Notes: a model not told the origin generated them from the sequence alone. DNA of 64,000 bases from Eutrophosalina sp902522775 (GCA_902522775.1 CABYWQ010000003.1:1-64000), one strand, 5' to 3'. Positions 25,884-34,992 are shown, counted from the stretch's first letter. Numbers and translations: made by a program.

Positions 25884-26690
25884 TTAATTCCAAACACCTC
25901 TGTCAATATTTAAAAGTAATTCTTTATAATCAACATCAGTATATTTTGATTCTATTAATTTTTGCATTTCCAAATATTTGATCTTTAGTTTTTCAAGCAT
26001 TTCAATATTAAATTTCAAATAACTAGACTGCATTGAAATTAAATTCTCAAATTCTTTATTTCGAAGTATAGAATTATAATCATATTTAAAACTTGAAAAG
26101 CCTAAACCAAGTTTTGAGAACTCAGTAAAATCAATATAATTAGTAGAATTTCTAACAGGTGCAATTTTATTAAAAAATGGATTCCAATATTGCCAAACAC
26201 CAGTTCGAAGTGCTTGATCTTGCTCAAATATTTGGGAAAATGTTTTTGGTAAAGATGATATTAATACTTTTAAATTAGTGTCTGTTATTATAGATAATTT
26301 ACCAGAATATATAATTTCATTCAAAACCCCCTCCTGAGGAACATGTCTCCATCCTGAAAAATTTGAGTAAACAAGTAAACTATCAAAATTTTTTTCAGAT
26401 TCCCATTTTCCATTTGGACCAGTATATTTTAAAAACTCGTTACCTACATCAATAATTTCTCTTTTTTTTTCAACAACGAAATTGAGGTTTAATAAACTAG
26501 ACGAAAGTTCATTATGAAATGAAAGCAATAATTTTTTTTCTTCTTTTCTAAATTTTCTTTCTTCATTTGAATTATTAACCTCTAGTGCTATTAAAATACC
26601 AGCTATTATTAATACAATTTCAATTAAGGCATACTTGTAATAATCCTTATTTATTTTTCCAAAATTTCTTATAATTTTGAGAATTCTCAT
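25884..26690 (-). CDS. DUF6090-family membrane protein, copy 2
   Basis: 268 residues, exactly the length of the convergent neighbour and homologous along its length: the same KYA-E-LVIAGILIALEVNN helix, NEERKFRKEEKKLLLSFHNE, GVLNEIIYSGKLSIITD and C-terminal LIESKYTDVDYKELL. Divergence is clear at protein level, so the duplication is not recent. Single-pass inner-membrane protein with a soluble helical domain; function unknown. Confidence 0.8.
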   Translation of the reverse strand: MRILKIIRNFGKINKDYYKYALIEIVLIIAGILIALEVNNSNEERKFRKEEKKLLLSFHNELSSSLLNLNFVVEKKREIIDVGNEFLKYTGPNGKWESEKNFDSLLVYSNFSGWRHVPQEGVLNEIIYSGKLSIITDTNLKVLISSLPKTFSQIFEQDQALRTGVWQYWNPFFNKIAPVRNSTNYIDFTEFSKLGLGFSSFKYDYNSILRNKEFENLISMQSSYLKFNIEMLEKLKIKYLEMQKLIESKYTDVDYKELLLNIDRGVWN

Positions 26691-26795
26691 CCATTGTTAT
26701 TTACAACTAATTTACAAATTAAGTGTAAGTGACAACAAGATGATAAAATATGTATATAAAAATGATACTAATTTTATAAATTAGTGACAAGGAAA

Positions 26796-28487
26796 ATGAA
26801 AACAGAATACGACGCTATAGTCATTGGTACTGGTGTTAGTGGTGGTTGGGCTGCTAAAGAATTATGTGAAAAAGGATTGAAAACGCTTGTTCTCGAAAGA
26901 GGAAGGATGTTATCTCATCCTCAGGATTATACTACTGCAAATATGGATCACTGGGATTTTCCATCTGGTGATAGAATAACTAATGAGATTAAAAAAAATC
27001 AACCAAAGCAAAGTAGAACAGGTTATGTTAATACAGAGTCAACTAAGCATTTATTTGTTGATGATTTAAAGCACCCTTACAATGAGGATAAGCCTTTTAA
27101 TTGGATTAGAGGTTATCATGTCGGTGGTAGATCATTAACTTGGGGAAGGCAAAGCCACCGATTAACAAAATTTGACTTTGAGGGAAATGCAAAAGAAGGA
27201 ATTGCTGTAGATTGGCCAATTAGATATGGAGATTTAGCCCCTTGGTATGATTATGTTGAAGATTATATTGGTGTGAGTGGAGAAAATTTAGGTTTACCAC
27301 AGTTCCCTAGTGGAAAGCTTTTAAAGCCAATGGAAATGAATTGTGTTGAAAAGGTTTTAAAAGAAACGCTATCAAGAAAATATGATAATAGAGTGTTAAC
27401 TTTAGGGAGAGTAGCTCACATAACTGAAGGAACTAAGCCTGGCAGAGGAAGAGTAAGTTGCCAATATAGAAATCGATGCAGAAGAGGATGTCCATATGGT
27501 GCATATTTTAGCAGTAATTCATCTACCTTACCTGCTGCAGAGGATTCTGGAAATATGACATTAAGAACTAATTCAGTTGTTCATGAAATTTCATATGATG
27601 AGGATCAGCAAAGAGCAACTGGGGTTAAAATAATTGATGCTGAAACAATGATGACCTATGAATTTAAAGCTAAAATTATTTTTGTGTGTGCATCAGCTGT
27701 AGGCTCAACCTCAATTTTACTTCAATCAAAATCAAACAGATTCCCAAACGGACTAGGTAATGATTCCGGTGAATTAGGCCATAATTTAATGGATCATCAT
27801 TTTCAAGTTGGGGCAAGAGGAAAATTTGAAGGTTTGGAAGATAGGTATTATATTGGGAATAGACCTACTGGAGTTTATTTACCAAAATTTAGAAATATTG
27901 GAGGTAAAACAAATAGAAAAGATTTTTTAAGAGGTTATGGATACCAAGGTGGTGCTTCTAGAGGAGACTGGACAAAAATGATAGCTGAGTTGTCTTATGG
28001 AAAAGAACTTAAAGAAGCCATATTGGCACCTGGTGGATGGACAATGGGTCTTACTGGATTTGGTGAAATACTTCCTTATCATGAAAATAAAATGTATTTG
28101 AACTACGATAAAAAAGATAAGTGGGGTCTTCCAACAGTTACTTTCGACGCCTCTTTAAAGGAAAATGAGTTAAACATGAGAAAAGATATGTTGCAACAAG
28201 CAGTTGAAATGCTTGAATCTGCAGGATTTAAAGATGTAAAAGGTAGTGATAGAGATTACAATTTTGGAAATGGTATACATGAAATGGGAACTGCTAGGAT
28301 GGGTCGTGATCCAAAAACATCAGTATTGAATAAATTCAATCAAATTCATTCAGCTAAGAATGTCTTTGTTACTGATGGTGCTTCCATGACCTCTGCAGGT
28401 AATGTCAACCCTTCATTAACATACATGGCATTAACTGCTAGAGCAGTTGATCATGCAGTTAAGGAACTTAATAAAAGAAATTTATAA
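26796..28487 (+). CDS. GMC-family FAD-dependent oxidoreductase (sugar/alcohol dehydrogenase large subunit)
   Basis: 563 residues from the ATG at 26796; a GTG at 26784 would add four. The FAD Rossmann motif GTGVSGGWAA lies near the N-terminus, followed by GGRSLTWGRQSHR. A cysteine cluster (CQYRNRCRRGCPYG) is typical of the gluconate-dehydrogenase-like GMC group. The C-terminal catalytic segment has HEMGTARMG and GNVNPSLTYMALTARA with the His/Asn pair. It oxidises a sugar or alcohol and passes electrons onward. The Tat-type small subunit is encoded 1 nt downstream. Confidence 0.92.
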   Translation: MKTEYDAIVIGTGVSGGWAAKELCEKGLKTLVLERGRMLSHPQDYTTANMDHWDFPSGDRITNEIKKNQPKQSRTGYVNTESTKHLFVDDLKHPYNEDKPFNWIRGYHVGGRSLTWGRQSHRLTKFDFEGNAKEGIAVDWPIRYGDLAPWYDYVEDYIGVSGENLGLPQFPSGKLLKPMEMNCVEKVLKETLSRKYDNRVLTLGRVAHITEGTKPGRGRVSCQYRNRCRRGCPYGAYFSSNSSTLPAAEDSGNMTLRTNSVVHEISYDEDQQRATGVKIIDAETMMTYEFKAKIIFVCASAVGSTSILLQSKSNRFPNGLGNDSGELGHNLMDHHFQVGARGKFEGLEDRYYIGNRPTGVYLPKFRNIGGKTNRKDFLRGYGYQGGASRGDWTKMIAELSYGKELKEAILAPGGWTMGLTGFGEILPYHENKMYLNYDKKDKWGLPTVTFDASLKENELNMRKDMLQQAVEMLESAGFKDVKGSDRDYNFGNGIHEMGTARMGRDPKTSVLNKFNQIHSAKNVFVTDGASMTSAGNVNPSLTYMALTARAVDHAVKELNKRNL

Positions 28488-28488
28488 A

Positions 28489-29127
28489 ATGAAAAGGAGA
28501 CAATTACTTAAAAATTTAGGTATAGGCGTAGGTGCAATAACATTAACTCCTGCAGTTTCAAGTTTATTACATAGTTGTAGCGACGGGACAAGTTGGAATC
28601 CTGTTTTTTTTAATAAAAGTCAAATTAAATTACTTTTAAATTTAACAGAACAAATAATTCCTTCGGATGATAAAATTCCTGGTGCAAAAGAATTGAATCT
28701 GATAAAATTTATTGACTTGTATATTTTAAATATGATGAACGATAAAGAAAAAAGATTATTAAAAACATCTTTAGATTCATTTATTGAAGATTGTTTAAAA
28801 GAAAATAATTATTCAAAAATGGAAGATATCACAGAATCTGATCTAGAATCTTCATTAAAATATTTCTATAAGGATCAACTATCTATGCAAAGAAGTTGGA
28901 ATACTGAGTATAATAAATTTTCAAGAGAATTAGATAATGATCTAACCCCTCCGGTTAAAGCACTTTCTTATAGATTTCTCAACACTATAAGAAGCTTAAC
29001 AATAACCTCATTTAAATGGTCTGAAACTATTGGTGAAACAGTATTAGCATACAATCCAATTCCAGGTAGACAAGTTGGATGTGTAGATTTACAAGAGGCT
29101 ACTGGTGGAAGAGCTTGGTCTCCATAA
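28489..29127 (+). CDS. Gluconate 2-dehydrogenase subunit 3-like protein (Tat signal)
   Basis: 212 residues from the ATG at 28489, which gives the N-terminus MKRRQLLKNLGIGVGAITLT, a twin-arginine signal; an upstream TTG at 28447 is disfavoured. The mature part (FNKSQIKLLLNLTEQIIPSD... PGAKELNLIKFIDLYI) matches the small helical subunit 3 family that pairs with GMC dehydrogenases and helps their folding and export. With the GMC gene it forms a two-subunit enzyme; the usual cytochrome c third subunit is not adjacent. Confidence 0.88.
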   Translation: MKRRQLLKNLGIGVGAITLTPAVSSLLHSCSDGTSWNPVFFNKSQIKLLLNLTEQIIPSDDKIPGAKELNLIKFIDLYILNMMNDKEKRLLKTSLDSFIEDCLKENNYSKMEDITESDLESSLKYFYKDQLSMQRSWNTEYNKFSRELDNDLTPPVKALSYRFLNTIRSLTITSFKWSETIGETVLAYNPIPGRQVGCVDLQEATGGRAWSP

Positions 29128-29159
29128 TTAGTTAGGTACGTTTTTTGCGTTTTATCAGT

Positions 29160-29252
29160 GTGAATCTTTTCGATTTTGGTTTAGTAACTTTTCTCACTAG
29201 TTTGATTGTGCTTGTAATCATGTATTATTTCATAAAAGAAATTAAGAAGTAA
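29160..29252 (+). CDS. Possible 30-aa single-helix membrane protein
   Basis: A GTG-initiated ORF of 30 codons: VNLFDFGLVTFLTSLIVLVI then MYYFIKEIKK. One hydrophobic helix and a basic tail, resembling the accessory micropeptides of membrane oxidases. It sits 32 nt after the dehydrogenase subunit gene. No ATG and very short, so it could be chance. Confidence 0.3.
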   Translation: MNLFDFGLVTFLTSLIVLVIMYYFIKEIKK

Positions 29253-29298
29253 TACATGCTTATTTAAAATTAATTTCAGATCTAATTATATTTATTAT

Positions 29299-30234
29299 AT
29301 GCAGAAATTACTTTTCTCCATATTATTTTTGCCTTTACTATTACTTGCTCAAAATGATTGTGCTCCTTGTAATGTTTCAGCAAATTCCAATATGGAAATT
29401 ACAACCATAGAATCGAGCTGGCCAAATATCAAAAATAAAAGTATTGTTAAAATAAATTCTTTAACAAAAATCATTTATGAAAATGAAGATGATTATTGGG
29501 AGAAGTTTTACATGTCTTCTTGGTGGATGAAAGAAGGCCTAGACCCGTGGACTAAAGACCCAATTTGGGGTAAAGGATATATTAAGCCTGATCATAATTT
29601 TAATTCTTGTGTAAATGATAATTTAAGATGGAAGTGTGGGTATTCTTATGTATTAAGGTTTCCAGAAAATTTTAAAAAAAACAAAAAATACCCTTTAGTT
29701 ATTTTTTTGCATGGAGGAGTAAATTCAGATATTCGTCGTTTAAATAGTAGAATTCGGACTGTTAATAGTTTTTTTGTTCCTGAAAATGATCAATATATAA
29801 TAGCATCTCCAATTAAATTAGGATATGATTGGAGCCCAAAAAAGATTCAAGATATGCTAGAAGATATTAAATCAAATCTTAAAATTGACTTAGATAGAAT
29901 TTATTTAACAGGGTTAAGTATGGGAGGAAGAGGTACATTTATAGTTGCGTCAGAATTACCAGATACTTTTGCAGCAATTATGCCATTAAGCCCTCATCAT
30001 ACTCCTTATTCTTATCTCCCTCTTGCTGACAAAGTGTCTCATATACCTACATTCTTACATCACAGTACTAACGATAGAACTTCTAAGTTTTCTGTAGCAA
30101 ATGATATGTTTGAAAAATTGAAAAAAATTAATGAAAATCTTGTATTTGATATAGGAAATTCTGGCCACTATGGTTGGAATAAGATATATGGAAATCCAAA
30201 AAATATTAAATGGCTTATGTCATGGAAAAAGTAA
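29299..30234 (+). CDS. Secreted alpha/beta-hydrolase (esterase/peptidase-like)
   Basis: 311 residues with signal peptide (LLLLAQ, about 18). The hydrolase core shows YPLVIFLHGGVN (oxyanion region, about 131-142), nucleophile elbow GLSMGG with Ser207, and a late GHYGWN segment holding the likely catalytic His. The arrangement resembles secreted dienelactone/PHB-depolymerase-like esterases and S9-type hydrolases. Four cysteines in the N-terminal 115 residues may form disulfides. Substrate unknown; it precedes two small membrane proteins and the PNGase F gene. Confidence 0.75.
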   Translation: MQKLLFSILFLPLLLLAQNDCAPCNVSANSNMEITTIESSWPNIKNKSIVKINSLTKIIYENEDDYWEKFYMSSWWMKEGLDPWTKDPIWGKGYIKPDHNFNSCVNDNLRWKCGYSYVLRFPENFKKNKKYPLVIFLHGGVNSDIRRLNSRIRTVNSFFVPENDQYIIASPIKLGYDWSPKKIQDMLEDIKSNLKIDLDRIYLTGLSMGGRGTFIVASELPDTFAAIMPLSPHHTPYSYLPLADKVSHIPTFLHHSTNDRTSKFSVANDMFEKLKKINENLVFDIGNSGHYGWNKIYGNPKNIKWLMSWKK

Positions 30235-30247
30235 ATTTTTGTAAAAT

Positions 30248-30424
30248 ATGAAACTTTTAAAATGGATTCTTTTTTCAATTTTTATAATTTCTACGATTTT
30301 ATGTTTTGCAGTTGTTTTTTTAATGTATTATAATTTATCTTTTATAGATTATCCTTATTTATATTTAGGACTATTTTTTTTAACTTTATCTGTATTAGTT
30401 TTTAAATTTATTGGAAGAAAATAA
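30248..30424 (+). CDS. Small two-helix membrane protein
   Basis: A 58-residue ORF, MKLLKWILFSIFIISTILCF onwards, with two hydrophobic helices (about 5-29 and 37-54) and a basic C-terminus (KFIGRK). It starts 13 nt after the hydrolase stop and its own stop overlaps the next gene as TAATG, good evidence for translation. No known family. Confidence 0.6.
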   Translation: MKLLKWILFSIFIISTILCFAVVFLMYYNLSFIDYPYLYLGLFFLTLSVLVFKFIGRK

Positions 30425-30963
30425 TGCGTGAATTTTCATCAGTTGGCCTTAATACAGGCTATTTACTTTTTCTTGTTTCACTAATTTTCCCTGCTATTAA
30501 TATGTTTAATATTATAGTTTTAGACGACAACTCTATCAGGAGCTTCCTCAGCAGTATGTCAGAAACTAATATTATTTTATTTTCATTAATAGTTATTGTT
30601 TTAATTTCCTTTAGTGTAAATAAAGTAAGAGTTAGTAGTTATGGAATAATTAAAGAGTTATACTTTATGCCTTTTGTTAGTAAAAAAAGAAGCTGGAGTC
30701 AAATAAAATATTATGCAGATGTAGATGAAAAATATGGTGGAAAAAACTCTATTGAAAAAGTAATTTGGTTCATAGACTTCAATGATCGTGTTTGTTTGCG
30801 GTTAAAAAAGTCGAAACGAAAAAACTTAAAGAAGGTTTTAGATGTTATTGCTAAATTTGAAGATAAGTATGTTGATAATTTAGAAATTCCCTACCCTTAT
30901 TTCATGCGAAGTGGATGGACAAAAGTAACATATTATAAAAAGATAGAGAATGACAAAAAATAA
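30424..30963 (+). CDS. Membrane protein with two helices and PH-like cytoplasmic domain
   Basis: 179 residues. Two N-terminal helices (about 10-32 and 46-63) are followed by a soluble part beginning VRVSSYGIIKELYFMPFVSKKRSWSQIKYY, whose strand pattern and 'SW..I' element resemble bacterial PH-like domains. The C-terminal KKVLDVIAKFEDKYVD could be the PH helix. Function unknown. Coupled by TAATG to the upstream small gene and overlapping the PNGase F gene by 14 nt. Confidence 0.5.
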   Translation: MREFSSVGLNTGYLLFLVSLIFPAINMFNIIVLDDNSIRSFLSSMSETNIILFSLIVIVLISFSVNKVRVSSYGIIKELYFMPFVSKKRSWSQIKYYADVDEKYGGKNSIEKVIWFIDFNDRVCLRLKKSKRKNLKKVLDVIAKFEDKYVDNLEIPYPYFMRSGWTKVTYYKKIENDKK

Positions 30964-32323
30964 TTCAAAAAATAAACTGAACATTATTTTATTTGTTTTA
31001 CTAACGGTTATTGCCTGTTCAAAAAGTGACTCAGCAGACAATGATAATGTAATTGATAATCAATCACCAACTTTAAATATTGATAAGTCATTAATTCAGT
31101 TTGATAATACAATGATTAGTAAATCTTCTATGGCTGCAACATTTTCTGTTCAAAGTCAAAATTTAAATAGTGAGATTTCTTTTTCTGTTGGTGATAATTT
31201 TGAAATTTCTAATGATAATTCTGATTTCAAAAAAAGTTTAACAGTACAACCTAACCAAAATAAAACCCTTTATGTTAGATTTTCACCATCTGAATTGGGG
31301 ACGCTTACAGGTCTGATTACTATAACTAGTTCGAATGTATCACAAAAGACAATTAATCTTTCTGGTATTGCAATCAAATTAAGACATAATTATAAAACCT
31401 ATATAAAAGAGCATCTAGCATTTGGATCTGGCTTAAGCCAATCATCTGTTAAGTCATTTGATTTACATAATGATATGGAAAAAATAGAAAGTATTAAAAT
31501 GTATGTTCAATTGGAGTGCCCGAATGCAGGATGTAATGCATGGGATGTATTTGCCAATATATTAGTCAAAGAGTCTGTAAGTAATGAATGGTTGGAAATT
31601 GGAAGATACATAACACCATATGGCGTTGATACTAGTGCTTTAGAAAGAGGAATTGAAATAGATGTTACGGATTTTAAATCTCTTTTGTCAGGTACTGTAG
31701 AGTTAAAAGCTTATATAGAGGTTTGGGGATCAGATGGCTGGAATTTATCTGTTGATTTTGATTATACTGAGGGTGAGCCTGATTATAAATACTACCAAAT
31801 ATCTCGAATCATGCAGTACAATAAAAACTCTTTGGAAGGAGTAATTTATGGTGAAGATCAATCTGAATTTGACCTTGATAAAACAATTTCCTTTGGTGAT
31901 AATATTCAAAGCGCCCATTTAAGAACAATCATTACTGGTTGGGGTCATGCCACACCCGCAGATTCTGATGGAAGAAGATGCGCAGAGTGGTGCTATCGAA
32001 CCCATGATATAAAGATTAATGATGCAAATAGGTTTCAACACGAAATGAAAGGAATAGGTTGTAGTTCTAATCCAATTAATAATCAGGCTGGTAATTGGAC
32101 ACCTGATAGAGCTGGATGGTGTCCAGGAATGGCAGTACCATTAAGATTGGACAATTTTGATGAAGATTTAAACGGCAAAACTCTAAAGTTTAAATATGCT
32201 TTTAAACCTTGGATAAATGATCTACAAACAACGGCTAATAACAAACACGCTTATTATGCAATTTCAACATTTGTAGTTTTAAAAAGTAATGAAGAGATAA
32301 GTCCTGCTGTGGTAACTAATTAA
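30950..32323 (+). CDS. PNGase F-type peptide-N-glycosidase, lipoprotein with N-terminal Ig-like domain
   Basis: 457 residues. Lipobox VIAC gives Cys23; residues 40-140 form an Ig-like domain (YVRFSPSELGTLTGLITITS). From about 155 onward the sequence follows Elizabethkingia PNGase F closely: ECPNAGCNAWD, GRYITPYG, IEIDVTDFKSLLSG, ISGWGHA-like ITGWGHATP, CAEWCYRTH, GNWTPDRAGWCPGMAVP. The three known catalytic residues are conserved as Asp199, Glu257 and Glu346, and the three disulfide cysteine pairs are present. It should cleave N-glycans from asparagine on glycoproteins, at the cell surface. PNGase F itself is secreted free, so the lipid anchor is unusual. Confidence 0.93.
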   Translation: MTKNNSKNKLNIILFVLLTVIACSKSDSADNDNVIDNQSPTLNIDKSLIQFDNTMISKSSMAATFSVQSQNLNSEISFSVGDNFEISNDNSDFKKSLTVQPNQNKTLYVRFSPSELGTLTGLITITSSNVSQKTINLSGIAIKLRHNYKTYIKEHLAFGSGLSQSSVKSFDLHNDMEKIESIKMYVQLECPNAGCNAWDVFANILVKESVSNEWLEIGRYITPYGVDTSALERGIEIDVTDFKSLLSGTVELKAYIEVWGSDGWNLSVDFDYTEGEPDYKYYQISRIMQYNKNSLEGVIYGEDQSEFDLDKTISFGDNIQSAHLRTIITGWGHATPADSDGRRCAEWCYRTHDIKINDANRFQHEMKGIGCSSNPINNQAGNWTPDRAGWCPGMAVPLRLDNFDEDLNGKTLKFKYAFKPWINDLQTTANNKHAYYAISTFVVLKSNEEISPAVVTN

Positions 32324-33227
32324 TTGTTCCGTCCAGATTAAATTGAGAAACAAAATCCCAAATTAATTGACTTGTATTTTTTCCATTAAAATCTAATTTA
32401 TCACTCCAATAATGCCCTCCATTGTAAATCTTTATATGTTGAACATAGGGATTTCCAGAGTTGTCATAATAAATTTGTTGTTCTATAGATTCATCCTGAT
32501 TTGTAATAACATCTTCGTTAAAACAACTGTTAAAATTTTTCCACCAATTGACAACATTTGTAATAGCTGTTGATCCGTATGAATCACCATCGTAAAGAAC
32601 TACACTATCAGCTGTCCCATGAATGTTTATCATTGCAGTAGGGACTAAAGCATTACAATTTTGGTAACTGTCATCTATCATGGTACCAGCAACAGAACCA
32701 ATTGCTGCAAATTTTTTAGAATTACATGCAAGATAGTATGACATGAATCCACCATTTGAGTAACCAGCTGCGTAAACTCTATTTTCGTCAATGGAATACG
32801 TTGAAGAAATATTATCAATCATAGCCTCAACAAATCCAAAATCATCTACAGAACTTTTATTATCGCTTGAGGGGGCAGATGAATTCCAATGAGGGTATCC
32901 ACCAAGATTGGTCCCTTGAGGATAAACAATTATAAAACCTTCAGATTCAGCTAAATTTCTCATGTCAGCAGTTTCAACAAAATCAGATGCTGAACCACCA
33001 AATCCATGAAAATTAATCATCAAAGGATAATTTGAATTAGAATCATAATTTGTTGGAACATAAACTATGAATTGTCTCGTTAAGCCATCATGGCTCAATA
33101 CGCTGTTAAAAAGACCTATTTGAACAGCATCACTATTTATATCGTTTCTATCTTCATTTTCCTCACACGCAAATAGTAGAATTAAAATAAAAAAGATGGA
33201 TTTTATTTTAAAAAAGACTTCTTTCAT
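32316..33227 (-). CDS. Lipoprotein esterase of the PHB-depolymerase/feruloyl-esterase (LpqC) family
   Basis: 303 residues with lipobox LLFAC (Cys21). The alpha/beta-hydrolase core shows PLMINFHGFGGSASDF (about 68-83), nucleophile elbow GYSNGG with Ser157, and a C-terminal GGHYW with the likely catalytic His. The family includes poly(3-hydroxybutyrate) depolymerases, acetylxylan and feruloyl esterases, so a carbohydrate-ester or polyester substrate is likely. Convergent with the PNGase F gene, the two coding ends overlapping by 8 nt. Confidence 0.85.
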   Translation of the reverse strand: MKEVFFKIKSIFFILILLFACEENEDRNDINSDAVQIGLFNSVLSHDGLTRQFIVYVPTNYDSNSNYPLMINFHGFGGSASDFVETADMRNLAESEGFIIVYPQGTNLGGYPHWNSSAPSSDNKSSVDDFGFVEAMIDNISSTYSIDENRVYAAGYSNGGFMSYYLACNSKKFAAIGSVAGTMIDDSYQNCNALVPTAMINIHGTADSVVLYDGDSYGSTAITNVVNWWKNFNSCFNEDVITNQDESIEQQIYYDNSGNPYVQHIKIYNGGHYWSDKLDFNGKNTSQLIWDFVSQFNLDGTIN

Positions 33228-33269
33228 CTGTTAAAATTAATAATATGAATTAAATTAAATTAGCTATTC

Positions 33270-33277
33270 CAAAAATA
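33270..33277 (-). promoter_or_regulatory. -7-like box (TATTTTTG) before the esterase gene
   Basis: Minus-strand TATTTTTG fits TAnnTTTG, 42 nt before the start at 33227. No matching -33 TTG at consensus spacing, so tentative. Confidence 0.25.
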
Positions 33278-33309
33278 TTTTTCTTTCAAAAATGTATATT
33301 TAATATAAA

Positions 33310-34188
33310 ATGAGTAAAAGTCTAATAGAAAAGGGTTGGTTTAGAACCGTTATAATTATACCTGCATTTTTTTTATTTGCAGTAATATTTCAGTTATTTG
33401 GAATTGGTGTTTCAGCATTATTTTCCGCACTTGGAATAATAGATTTTTCTCTAGCTGATCTTGAAACTTTCGATAATCTTCCAGCAATGACAATTATACA
33501 ATATTTTGACATGGCAGGTATTTTCCTTCTTTTGTGGATTTTTATGAAATATGTTGATAAAGAACCATTTAAAAATTTGGGTTTTGAAATCAAAGGGAAG
33601 AGAAATGATATTATTTTAGGAACAACTCTAGGCTTATTTATGATGGCTTTGGGGTATGCAATATTACAATCATTAGGTGAAATTCAATTTTCTAGAATCA
33701 ACTACGATTTGTCTAGTATAGTATGGTTAATTATATTATTTATAGGAGTATCAGTCTTAGAAGAAACTTTTGTTAGAGGATATGTTCTGAAAAATTTATT
33801 AAAATCATTTAATCCTGTAATTTCATTAGTGATATCTTCTGCACTTTTTTCTCTATTACATTTTTTTAATCCTAATGTAAATTATCTTGCGCTTGTCGAA
33901 TTATTTATTGGAGGAATTGCCTTAGGAGTTTCTTATATATACACTAAAAATCTATGGTTTCCTTTTGCTTGGCATTTCAGCTGGAATTTCTTTCAAGTAA
34001 TCTTTGGTTTTAATGTTAGTGGAATGGACACATACTCATTGATAGAATTTGAAATTTTAGAACCAAATAATTTAAATGGTGGAGATTTTGGTTTTGAAGG
34101 ATCGTATCTGTCTATAATTTTTACATTAATAATTATATACTTCCTAAATAATTATTATAAGAAGTTTAAAATAATAAACCCCGAATAA
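33310..34188 (+). CDS. CPBP-family intramembrane metalloprotease
   Basis: 292 residues with about seven hydrophobic helices. The CPBP (Rce1/Abi-type) motifs are present: EExxxR as Glu151-Glu152-x-x-x-Arg156 in LEETFVRGY, a His in LLHFFNPN (about 190) and the terminal HFSWNFFQ (about 225), which together bind the metal. Bacterial members are linked to bacteriocin immunity or membrane-protein processing; role here unknown. The final codons and stop lie inside a terminator hairpin. Confidence 0.88.
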   Translation: MSKSLIEKGWFRTVIIIPAFFLFAVIFQLFGIGVSALFSALGIIDFSLADLETFDNLPAMTIIQYFDMAGIFLLLWIFMKYVDKEPFKNLGFEIKGKRNDIILGTTLGLFMMALGYAILQSLGEIQFSRINYDLSSIVWLIILFIGVSVLEETFVRGYVLKNLLKSFNPVISLVISSALFSLLHFFNPNVNYLALVELFIGGIALGVSYIYTKNLWFPFAWHFSWNFFQVIFGFNVSGMDTYSLIEFEILEPNNLNGGDFGFEGSYLSIIFTLIIIYFLNNYYKKFKIINPE

Positions 34189-34203
34189 TCGGGGTTTATT
34201 AAT
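34171..34203. terminator. Intrinsic terminator overlapping the CPBP stop codon
   Basis: AATAAACCCCGA, loop ATAA, TCGGGGTTTATT. The loop plus stem edge contains the TAA stop (34186-34188). Located between convergent genes, so it may serve both. Confidence 0.8.
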
Positions 34204-34215
34204 TAGTCTTAATTT

Positions 34216-34992
34216 TTAATTTTGAGCAAATTGAACAAATTTGAGCTCAAGTTCATCTCCGATTATTCTTTTTCTGCTGGCTGCTCCATGTTTTCTTAAC
34301 ATTTGATCTGAAAATTCAGTTGCTTCAGGATATGTTCCCATATAATTATCAATGAGCGCAATATCCATTGTGAAATGAGTAACATCCTTATTTTCATTAT
34401 CGCTTCTAGAAATTACTTTATTGAATTCCCACCAGCCTAAATCGCCCGCATCCATTCTTTTTTCATGCCATTTTTTAAAGTATTTCATTTCATAATTTTC
34501 ATAATCATCATTAAGAGCTTGAAAACCATTAAAATAAACTTTTGTTTCACTTCCAGGAGGTATTTTCCATTCAGTATTGTCTAATCTTTCAACTAAAAAT
34601 CTGCTTGTTTTCTTTCTTACACCCTGCCATTTGCCGAATTCTTTTTTGTATTTAGATTTTGACAATTTTCCTTTATAAGCTTCCCTTCCTAATTCTTCCC
34701 AATCTACTTGTTTTTTTCTTTGATCTGCATCTTTATAGGCATTCATAACAATATAATCAGGTTTTTTTTGATGTTCTTCATTGTCAGGATTTTTAATTAC
34801 TTTCCAAACAACCCAGCCACTTTGTAGATCTTTTGAAATAGCTTCTTTTTTAATTTCTGACCAAAATTTTTCAACTTCCATGTATTGCTCTTCCATTCCT
34901 TCATTAAGCCAAACGGCTTCATATGAAATCTGCGTTTGAGAGATAGAAAATTGTATAAAAAATAAGAGTGATATTGATAATAACTTTTTCAT
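34216..34992 (-). CDS. Secreted tandem alpha/beta-barrel-like protein, family member C
   Basis: 258 residues with signal peptide (FSISQ, about 19). First half: ISYEAVWLNEGMEEQYMEVEKFWSEI...; second half: KVYFNGFQALNDDYENYEMKYFKKWHEK..., each strand-helix-strand. Very rich in Trp and Lys. It is the last of three same-strand paralogues (35775, 34998, 34216) spaced 12 and 5 nt apart, clearly one operon. Relatives are at 19482 and 20318. Fold inferred from pattern only; function unknown. Confidence 0.6.
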   Translation of the reverse strand: MKKLLSISLLFFIQFSISQTQISYEAVWLNEGMEEQYMEVEKFWSEIKKEAISKDLQSGWVVWKVIKNPDNEEHQKKPDYIVMNAYKDADQRKKQVDWEELGREAYKGKLSKSKYKKEFGKWQGVRKKTSRFLVERLDNTEWKIPPGSETKVYFNGFQALNDDYENYEMKYFKKWHEKRMDAGDLGWWEFNKVISRSDNENKDVTHFTMDIALIDNYMGTYPEATEFSDQMLRKHGAASRKRIIGDELELKFVQFAQN

